Assembly: GCF_003046475.1 (NCBI RefSeq)
Contig: NZ_PZZZ01000012.1
Location: forward strand, 1-37,057
Source: Mycoplana dimorpha
GTDB lineage: Bacteria; Pseudomonadota; Alphaproteobacteria; Rhizobiales; Rhizobiaceae
DNA: 37,057 nt
Reading direction: 5' to 3'
The translations under genes were made by a program, and so were the position numbers. Positions 31,219 through 37,057 of this stretch are shown one piece after another (position 1 is the stretch's first letter; each line of letters opens with the position of its first letter). Below the pieces are notes generated by a model. That model ran no database searches. It was given only the letters and a program-made list of their open reading frames with translations, and was not told the DNA's origin.

Positions 31219-31740
31219 CCCAAACCTGCTGAACCGATATGTGATAAAGGACATTATCACATATAATCAGGGCCTTGGTGTCAATCGGTCTACGGGTCTT
31301 CGGTTCGTATCCCTTCAAGAGCGAGGAATAGGAAACTTGCGGCATGTTGCCGGCTTCCTGTCTCAATTAAGTGGAGAGGTCCCGTTAACGCCCATTGATT
31401 TCAAACGCCGGGAAACGTCAGGAGAGGATAGTCGGCGTTACCCGAGCGTCTCAATTGGGGCAGGCAGCGGACGGTCCGCTATTGGTTAGGCCTGCTCAGA
31501 AGCGGACACACCGTAGATAAAAGGCCGAGCCCGTAAATGCCCAAATCGGACGCCTATCCCCGTAAGACATTCTCGGTCATCCTGACTAATGAAAATGTCA
31601 ACTAGGCAACCAGGGGCTGACTGTATACACCTTCTTAAGAAAAGCAAAATAATTATCGCGATCAACGACTTCCCGATCTCGGCAGTTCAGAAGACAGTGT
31701 TCGTTCAGCACGGTGAAGTAGCGTCCCTCGGACGTTCGCA
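31219..31740. other. gap with a doubtful short frame
   Basis: A rightward frame at 31199-31489 (MPPMLPSPNLLNRYVIKDII onward) has GGAGACAACT before its ATG but overlaps the previous gene and ends in unnatural text, so I do not call it a gene. The rest, to the GTG at 31741, is intergenic and must hold the promoter of the two-gene system. AATAATTATCGCG near 31650 is AT-rich. Confidence 0.4.
31237..31264. promoter_or_regulatory. 28-bp palindromic operator candidate
   Basis: ATATGTGATAA (31237-31247) and TTATCACATAT (31254-31264) are perfect complements around 6 bases (AGGACA). The symmetry, AT-rich arms and position before the 31795-36643 pair suggest a regulator-binding site. It is about 530 bases from that start, so it could also serve the gene ending at 31218. 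Confidence 0.6.
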
Positions 31741-31794
31741 GTGGCCGAACGAAGAAGCGTGACTGCGCGCGGGAAAGCCTTTATTTATCGACTC

Positions 31795-34104
31795 ATGGCC
31801 GATACCAAAGAAAACAAGCCACCGAGGACCTTTGCAACCGGTGGCGGCAACGCGACCGCGTCTGGCGTTACCTTTCAAGCATCAGTTGGGGCATCCTTTG
31901 CGGTATCAGGACTTGCGGAAACGCCGATCGACCCCAGGCTGGGTCTCGGTCAGGCGGTACCCGTCGCGCTGCGGTTCGAAACCGAAGCTCCGGTCGATGA
32001 TGTTCTGGTGGAACTCAGTAGTGGCGGTTGGGTTTTTGTGCAGGGGAAGAACTCGCTTTCGAGCTCGGAATCGACGGACAGCGAGCTTGGCAAAACGTGC
32101 GACGAGTTCATTCGACTTTGGGAGCTGGCGACCAAAGGCAGCGGGCAGCATGGCTGGGACCGTTCGCTTCAGGCCGGGAGTGACGCGCTTCTGATAGCCG
32201 TCGGGCCGCAAACGTCGGGCACGATCAAGTATGACCTTGCATCCGCGCTCGATAAGAATCGATCGGGTGCGCTTCTCACGCTGACGGATCCGGAAAAAGC
32301 GATCCTCGATCGCTTCCGTAAGCTTGTTCAGGATGTCATCGCGAAGCGTGGTGATCGTGCCGCGGGCATCCACGTCGAGGACGTGCTGCCGTTTGTCTTC
32401 GTTTTTACGTACGATTTCGGTGGGCCACATAGGACTGCAGCCACTGCATGGCTCAGCAACGTGCTGGTCCAACCCTCAGCCGCGCCTGCGGCATTTGCTT
32501 TGTTAGAGACCGAGTGCGCGCGGCGCATGAGCGCACGCGATGGAGCGTCTATCAAAGGCGTTAGGGCGCTTCTTGCCAGCAGCGGCGTGGCCGTTAAAGC
32601 GCCGCCACAGTTCGAGCGCGACATTCAGACCATGAGGCAGCGGACGCTCGAGGTTGCATCGAGGCTGGCAGAATTCGAAAAGACGCGCTCAGGCAGCGAA
32701 AATCTGACAATCAAGCGAGAAGCGAGTTCGGCTGTCGTGAGCGCGGCAACAATTGGCTCGCTGGTCCTGATCGGTGATCCGGGTGTGGGCAAGAGCGCGA
32801 TCATCAACGACGCCGCACGACAGATGCAGGCGGCGGGAAACGAGGTCGTTCTACTCGCGGTCGATCAGCTCGATGTTGGGACTCAAGAGGGGCTCTCGGG
32901 TCATCTTGGCCTGCTCCATCCGCTCGTGACGGTGCTAGCCAACTGGCCGGGGGCGGGCCCGGCGTATCTTTTTCTGGATGCACTCGACGCGAGCCGCTTC
33001 GCTAAGAGCGAAACTCTCATCCGCAACATCATGCGCGAGGTGATGAAGCTAGAGGGCGGACGTTGGCGGGTCGTCGCGTCGATCCGGACCTTCGATCTGC
33101 TGGTAGGGAACGAGTTCAAGGCGTTGTTCCGCGACGTCCCGCCCGACCCAAATTTCGTCGACCAGCGTTTCTCGTCGGTTCGCCACGTTAGGGTGGGTGA
33201 ATGGACCGATGATGAGTTGGCTCAACTGTTGGCGAAGATCCCTTCCTTGGCGACTGCGCTTGAGCTTGGTGGGGCGAAGCTGGCCGACCTTGCGCATGTC
33301 CCATTCAACACGCAGCTTCTGGTGGAACTTCTTTCGGACGGCACGCCAGCGGAACAGTTTGGGGATCTCCGTTCTCAGGCCCAGCTTATGGACCTCTACT
33401 GGAACCGTCGGATCAGTCCGTTCGGTAACGAAGCGGTTCAGTGTCTGAGGCAGACCGTATCCGTCATGATCGACCGGAATCGGATGCAGGCGCGCAGCGT
33501 CGATGCTGGCGCTGGCACCGCGCAGGCACTGGATCGCATGCAGCAGCAAGGGGTGCTGGTCTCGACCAATAGCGGACGCGATGTCGCGTTTCGTCACCAT
33601 ATCCTGTTCGATTACGTCGCTGGGCGAGTGCTGATCGATCTTGAGGATCAGACATCGCTTAAAGACCGACTTAAAGGGTCAGGGTCGGGTTTGTTGCTGG
33701 CGCCGGCTCTTTCGTTTGCGCTTCAGCATCTGTGGGATAGCTCTGACGCGACACGGTCGGCATTCTGGCAAGGCGTGTGTGGCCTTGCCGGTGGCCCGTC
33801 GGTTGATCCGGTGGCGCGTATCGCCACGGCCCGCGTTGCCGCCGAGTTACCCACTGTCGAAGGTGACATGGAGGGGTTGCTTTCGATGCTGCGCGCCCAT
33901 GGCGCCGATACCGCTTTCGAATGCGTGAAACAGGTCGTCGGCGCGATGACGATCAGGCTTGAGGACGAAGTAGACGAGGTAGCACTCGAACCATGGGCGT
34001 ATCTTGCTGAGGGCCTCGCCCCGTACGTTAGCAGTGTCGCGTGGCCGCTGCGGACCCTCGTTGCAACACTGCTCGATCGGAGGGACCGCGATGCAAAGAA
34101 CTGA
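31795..34104 (+). CDS. nuclease-STAND-type ATPase, first gene of a two-gene system
   Basis: A 769-residue protein with two domains. Residues 10-235 look like a PD-(D/E)xK-type nuclease: GVTFQASVGASFAV, then VDDVLVELSSGG with Asp68/69 and Glu73, then WVFVQGKNSL with Gln83-Gly-Lys85 (QxK). Residues about 300-560 form a P-loop ATPase: LVLIGDPGVGKSAII (Walker A, 327-334), AYLFLDALDASRF (Walker B, 391-398) and WRVVASIRTFDLL (sensor-like Arg). The C-terminus is helical. The order nuclease-NTPase-helical part resembles Avs/STAND anti-phage proteins. ATG 31795 is chosen; a GTG at 31741 would add 18 residues, with neither start having a good ribosome binding site. The stop overlaps the next gene. Confidence 0.85.
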   Translation: MADTKENKPPRTFATGGGNATASGVTFQASVGASFAVSGLAETPIDPRLGLGQAVPVALRFETEAPVDDVLVELSSGGWVFVQGKNSLSSSESTDSELGKTCDEFIRLWELATKGSGQHGWDRSLQAGSDALLIAVGPQTSGTIKYDLASALDKNRSGALLTLTDPEKAILDRFRKLVQDVIAKRGDRAAGIHVEDVLPFVFVFTYDFGGPHRTAATAWLSNVLVQPSAAPAAFALLETECARRMSARDGASIKGVRALLASSGVAVKAPPQFERDIQTMRQRTLEVASRLAEFEKTRSGSENLTIKREASSAVVSAATIGSLVLIGDPGVGKSAIINDAARQMQAAGNEVVLLAVDQLDVGTQEGLSGHLGLLHPLVTVLANWPGAGPAYLFLDALDASRFAKSETLIRNIMREVMKLEGGRWRVVASIRTFDLLVGNEFKALFRDVPPDPNFVDQRFSSVRHVRVGEWTDDELAQLLAKIPSLATALELGGAKLADLAHVPFNTQLLVELLSDGTPAEQFGDLRSQAQLMDLYWNRRISPFGNEAVQCLRQTVSVMIDRNRMQARSVDAGAGTAQALDRMQQQGVLVSTNSGRDVAFRHHILFDYVAGRVLIDLEDQTSLKDRLKGSGSGLLLAPALSFALQHLWDSSDATRSAFWQGVCGLAGGPSVDPVARIATARVAAELPTVEGDMEGLLSMLRAHGADTAFECVKQVVGAMTIRLEDEVDEVALEPWAYLAEGLAPYVSSVAWPLRTLVATLLDRRDRDAKN

Positions 34105-36643
34105 AGCGCAGATCGGTGTAGCGGCACGCGCGCTCATGGGCTTTGCGTTCGACGACGCGCGGGGCGGGGGGATGATGCCGCTGGCCATCGGCTTCGTCGG
34201 TCGGACATTCGGCACCGATTCATCAGCGTCGAAGCAGGCAATAGCCCGACTTCTTGAACCATCGCGCATGGCGGACCACGCTGCGGACGACATGCATTGG
34301 CTTGCGCAGGAAGTGGGTCGGATCAGCAAGTTCGATCCGGAATTCGCGGTGTCGATCTATGAGGCGATTTTTCGGCATGTGATCGATGAAGGGCGCCCAA
34401 CCCGATTGGGCAATAGTCAGATCCTGCCGCTGACTAGCAACAGCCGTCAGGACTTCAAGATGGCGCAGTGGTCGCTCAAGGAGGCGTACCCAGATTTTTT
34501 CAAGCGAAATCCGAAGGTAGCTACGCGGGCGGCGATCGCGGTCGCACAGGCGTATCGCGATACGTCACACACGCTGCGCGAACCGAGCGATCGACAGAGT
34601 ATCAAGGTGGGAGATGTCGAAGCTGGCCTGATCAACGACCTCAGCTACATTTGGGCAGCCTCACACCGAGCGAAATATTCCGACGACGCGCGCGAGATTA
34701 TCGATGCCTTCGTCGATGGCGTGCTCGCGCTTGATGAGCCGGATGCGCTTGAGGTGATCGCCATCGTGATTTCCTCGAGCGATGTCGCGTGGCTATGGGC
34801 GCGGCTTTTCATGATCGGGGCTAGGCGCGGTGGCGAGGTGGCGAAAGCCTTATGGCCGTGGGCTTCCCAGATGCCCTTCCTGAGATCGACGGACACTCTG
34901 AAGGACGCCATCGATCTAATAGCTGCGGGTTATGCGGATCGATCCGAACCGGAGAAGGCGACGTTCGAGGACGCCGTGATGGGCCAGGCGTATCCCACGG
35001 CGGATATTCCTGAAAAACGCGAGCTGCAGTTCAAGCGGCGGGTGTTTGGCGCGATCGGCCTGGCAAAGCTTGCGACGCCTGATGCGCGACGTATCGTTGA
35101 GGCGGCTGAGTTGGAGCAGCAGGCGGAGCCCAATGAACGGCTCTATGAGGAAGTCGAGGCGTACGACATTGAGGCGCCCGAGTTTCATCATCTTCGGAGC
35201 GCCGGCGTTGATACAAAGGCTCTCCAAAATGTGCCTGTGCTCGACGCTATCCGCATGGTGGATACAAAGAGTGTTGCGGGTCAGTCGGCCGCTGCCAGCA
35301 TCGATGTCGTCGCCCTTCTGGTAGCCCAGCTCGTTGGTAGCCCACCCGTTGTGGATGATCTGGTGCGCAGCTATGGCTGGGAGACTGCGGCACGGGCGCT
35401 CGAGTCTGCCACCCACGAATTTGCAGCGGTAAAAGCGCTGAACTCCGGTCAAACGGCTGCGCTCGAGGCCCTAGTCGCGCAGTTTCCGATTAAGAGCGAT
35501 GGCGAGGGTGGTGCCAGCGAAGTTACCCGTGAAAGTCTCGCGGGGCTCGTTTTGAACCTCGCGCGTGTCGACAGCGCGGTCGCAACCCGCTTTGCCGATA
35601 TGATTTCCGGTTTCGCGCGTGACGAGGGGGTGTTCGTGCGCAATGCCGTTGCGTCACGACTTCATTACCTCTGGGATAGCAATCGAGATCTGGCCTGGAA
35701 GCTGGCAGACTATTTTGCCAGCAACGAGGTTAACACGCACGTTCTCATCAATGTCGGTAGCTTTGGAAGCCGCGTAATGGGCGCCGATCTGGATGGCGCG
35801 CAAACGCTCGTTCTCGGTTTGGTTGCTCGTGTTGACGGGTTTGCTGAACCGGCGCGAAGCGAGGTTCTCGACCAGTTCGGATCGATCGTGTTCAGACTCT
35901 GGACCCGTCACGGACAACAGGAAGCGCGCGAGGTTCTCGATCACTGGCTCGCGAGCCGCGATGCATACAAGGGTGCGCTAGGTGGCGGTGCGTTCTCGAT
36001 TAGGTGGGGTCTCACGCTCGCTTACGAAAGCGAGGATCCTGGGCAGATATCGGCATCGAAGCGCTGTCTTGCGCTTGCTTACGAAATCATCGACAGGACG
36101 GCCACGGGGCTGGGGACCTATATCGCGGCGGAACCGGCGACACGCACCCCTGATATGGACGAGAACGCCTCGAGCGACGCGATGCTGCTCGACAAGATGG
36201 CATCTCAGTTTTTGTTTGCCGTGGGACCGACAGAAATCCGTGAGGGCGGGGAGCCGAGAACGCTTTTGTCGGCACAGAGCAGGCAGGCGTTCGTCTCTGA
36301 TAATGCCAGGATGTTCATGCGCGTAGGGGACGCAGGGACACCCAAGACGATCTACTACCTTCTGCAGTTGATGGAGTTTCTGGCGCCGTCGAATCCGGCT
36401 CTGGTCTTTGACATCGTGGCTCACGCTGTCACTGGCGGTGGAAGGGCACATTCCTTCCAGATGGAGTCGCTCGGCGCCGCGCGTTTCGTGAAGCTCGTTG
36501 GTGGTATGATCGCTGACCACCGGGTGATTTTCGAAGAGCAGCAGCGACGGTTGAAGCTCGTCGATATACTGGAGCTGTTTGTGGAAGTCGGCTGGCCGGA
36601 TGCCCGCCGCCTCCTGTACAGATTGCCCGAGGCGCTGCGGTAG
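34091..36643 (+). CDS. large helical protein, partner of the STAND-type ATPase
   Basis: An 850-residue protein with no catalytic motif that I can see. It opens MQRTEAQIGVAARALMGFAF, and nearly all of it is helical, with repeated pairs of amphipathic helices (FEDAVMGQAYPTADIPEKRE, VVALLVAQLVGSPPVVDDLV, EVLDQFGSIVFRLWTRHGQQ), as in TPR- or HEAT-like arrays. The end, KLVDILELFVEVGWPDARRL, resembles C-termini of large STAND proteins. ATG 34091 has GGAGGGA eight bases before it, a far better site than any start of the first gene, and overlaps that gene by 14 bases in another frame. It is probably the sensor arm that recognises a phage product, encoded apart from its ATPase. Confidence 0.85.
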   Translation: MQRTEAQIGVAARALMGFAFDDARGGGMMPLAIGFVGRTFGTDSSASKQAIARLLEPSRMADHAADDMHWLAQEVGRISKFDPEFAVSIYEAIFRHVIDEGRPTRLGNSQILPLTSNSRQDFKMAQWSLKEAYPDFFKRNPKVATRAAIAVAQAYRDTSHTLREPSDRQSIKVGDVEAGLINDLSYIWAASHRAKYSDDAREIIDAFVDGVLALDEPDALEVIAIVISSSDVAWLWARLFMIGARRGGEVAKALWPWASQMPFLRSTDTLKDAIDLIAAGYADRSEPEKATFEDAVMGQAYPTADIPEKRELQFKRRVFGAIGLAKLATPDARRIVEAAELEQQAEPNERLYEEVEAYDIEAPEFHHLRSAGVDTKALQNVPVLDAIRMVDTKSVAGQSAAASIDVVALLVAQLVGSPPVVDDLVRSYGWETAARALESATHEFAAVKALNSGQTAALEALVAQFPIKSDGEGGASEVTRESLAGLVLNLARVDSAVATRFADMISGFARDEGVFVRNAVASRLHYLWDSNRDLAWKLADYFASNEVNTHVLINVGSFGSRVMGADLDGAQTLVLGLVARVDGFAEPARSEVLDQFGSIVFRLWTRHGQQEAREVLDHWLASRDAYKGALGGGAFSIRWGLTLAYESEDPGQISASKRCLALAYEIIDRTATGLGTYIAAEPATRTPDMDENASSDAMLLDKMASQFLFAVGPTEIREGGEPRTLLSAQSRQAFVSDNARMFMRVGDAGTPKTIYYLLQLMEFLAPSNPALVFDIVAHAVTGGGRAHSFQMESLGAARFVKLVGGMIADHRVIFEEQQRRLKLVDILELFVEVGWPDARRLLYRLPEALR

Positions 36644-36875
36644 AATCGAGGCATTGGCAAGAGGACGAGGACCGCGCCGGACGCCAGCCTCAGCCTAATC
36701 GGAGTGGCCGCTCCAATCCATCATCATCGCGACCTAAGGTGCGATGGGACCACGCCATTGCTGGCGCCAGCCTCGGCCTCGATGTCGACAATAGCACCAT
36801 CCTCGACCTCCATTACGACGGCGAAGTCCGCGCAAGCACTCAGCCCCATACCTTTATTGGTACTTTGGTGACCGG
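36644..36875 (+). pseudogene. autotransporter beta-domain scrap
   Basis: A frame open through 36739-36870 reads DHAIAGASLGLDVDNSTILD, then LHYDGEVRASTQPHTFIGTL and VTGF. This matches the last three strands of an autotransporter beta-barrel, which end with ...GLSYxGxxxxxxxxH...VxF. The frame continues past the expected terminal Phe and has no proper start, so it is a fragment. It sits just before the edge of an IS66 element. Confidence 0.45.
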
Positions 36876-36962
36876 TTTCTACCGTCGCGGCCCCGAGCCG
36901 CGGCCGATTTGCTCGTTAGGCGGGGCCACCGGAGTTTAGGCAGGAACCGATATCGCCCCAGG

Positions 36963-37057
36963 GTAAGCGGTGTTTTCAGGCCACGGCTTTGAGTTCGGGC
37001 TTTGCGGCGTAGGCCCATGGCAGCAGGTCATCGATCTGGCTATTTGAATGGCCGTTG
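36963..37057 (-). mobile_element. edge of an IS66-family insertion sequence
   Basis: GTAAGCGG at 36963-36970 has the form of the terminal inverted repeats of IS66 elements, which usually begin GTAAGCG. The transposase stop lies 13 bases inside. The rest of the element is outside the window, so the 8-bp target duplication cannot be checked. Confidence 0.7.
36976..37057 (-). CDS. IS66-family transposase, C-terminal end (partial)
   Basis: Read leftward from the window edge, the frame gives NGHSNSQIDDLLPWAYAAKP followed by ELKAVA and TGA at 36978-36976. The words HSNSQIDDLLPWAYA are the standard C-terminus of IS66 transposases (TnpC), which move the element together with TnpA and TnpB. The start lies outside the window. 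Confidence 0.92.
   Translation of the reverse strand, partial: NGHSNSQIDDLLPWAYAAKPELKAVA

Noticed and set aside
31199-31489. 96-residue frame beginning in the end of the GIY-YIG gene
   Set aside because: It has a fair ribosome binding site, but its second half is unnatural and it contains a palindrome more easily read as an operator.
1-37057. CRISPR arrays
   Set aside because: No regularly spaced repeats were found; the only tandem repeat is the two-copy 24-bp unit at 3914-3961.

Overview
The window reads as a mosaic stretch of a large plasmid from an alphaproteobacterium of the order Hyphomicrobiales (the Rhizobium / Agrobacterium / Sinorhizobium / Mesorhizobium group). The main evidence is a complete repABC replication-partition operon (11669-15279) with two perfect copies of the repABC-type parS palindrome, a probable antisense RNA between repB and repC, and other genes typical of rhizobial plasmids: a WGR-domain protein, a DEDDh exonuclease next to repC, a plasmid-type tyrosine recombinase and an RHE_PE00001-type protein. 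The genus cannot be fixed from the sequence alone.

Layout. (1) 1-4600 is a graveyard: a cut-off IS30-type transposase, a frameshifted IS21 istA, a DUF29 remnant, a frameshifted coiled-coil gene and two phage-like remnants, with few intact genes. (2) 4600-9600 holds small plasmid genes, including a DUF4160-DUF2442 pair, small coupled ORFs with HTH or ribbon-helix-helix character, and three tandem paralogues (DUF6634-like), the middle one frameshifted. (3) 10600-16250 is the plasmid backbone: a degraded second ParA, a WGR protein, two parS sites, repA, repB, the ctRNA, repC and an exonuclease. (4) 16445-19927 holds a tyrosine recombinase, a toxin-antitoxin locus in which a PIN toxin is flanked by two Phd/YefM-like antitoxins, an operator cluster with inverted repeats, and the divergent RHE_PE00001-type gene. 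(5) 20013-36643 is an accessory island that looks like a defence island: a four-gene operon with an XRE-ImmA/IrrE regulator-protease and a second HExxH protein; a HEPN/AbiV-like protein; a small 261-bp unit bounded by perfect 18-bp inverted repeats; a membrane peptide coupled to a winged-helix protein; a 5'-truncated KAP-type NTPase; a frameshifted HEPN gene; a GIY-YIG nuclease; and a two-gene system made of a nuclease-STAND ATPase and an 850-residue helical protein. (6) 36700-37057 ends in an autotransporter scrap and the edge of an IS66 element.

How the parts work together. RepA and RepB, acting on parS, partition the plasmid; RepC starts replication and is held down by the ctRNA and the RepAB repressor. 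The toxin-antitoxin genes add stability. The strongest candidate for an undescribed system is the pair at 31795-36643: a protein with a QxK-type nuclease core and a P-loop ATPase, overlapping by 14 bp a large partner that begins at its own strong ribosome binding site. The architecture resembles STAND-type anti-phage sensors, but the putative sensor half sits in a separate protein. All functional assignments rest on reading motifs by eye; no database search was possible.
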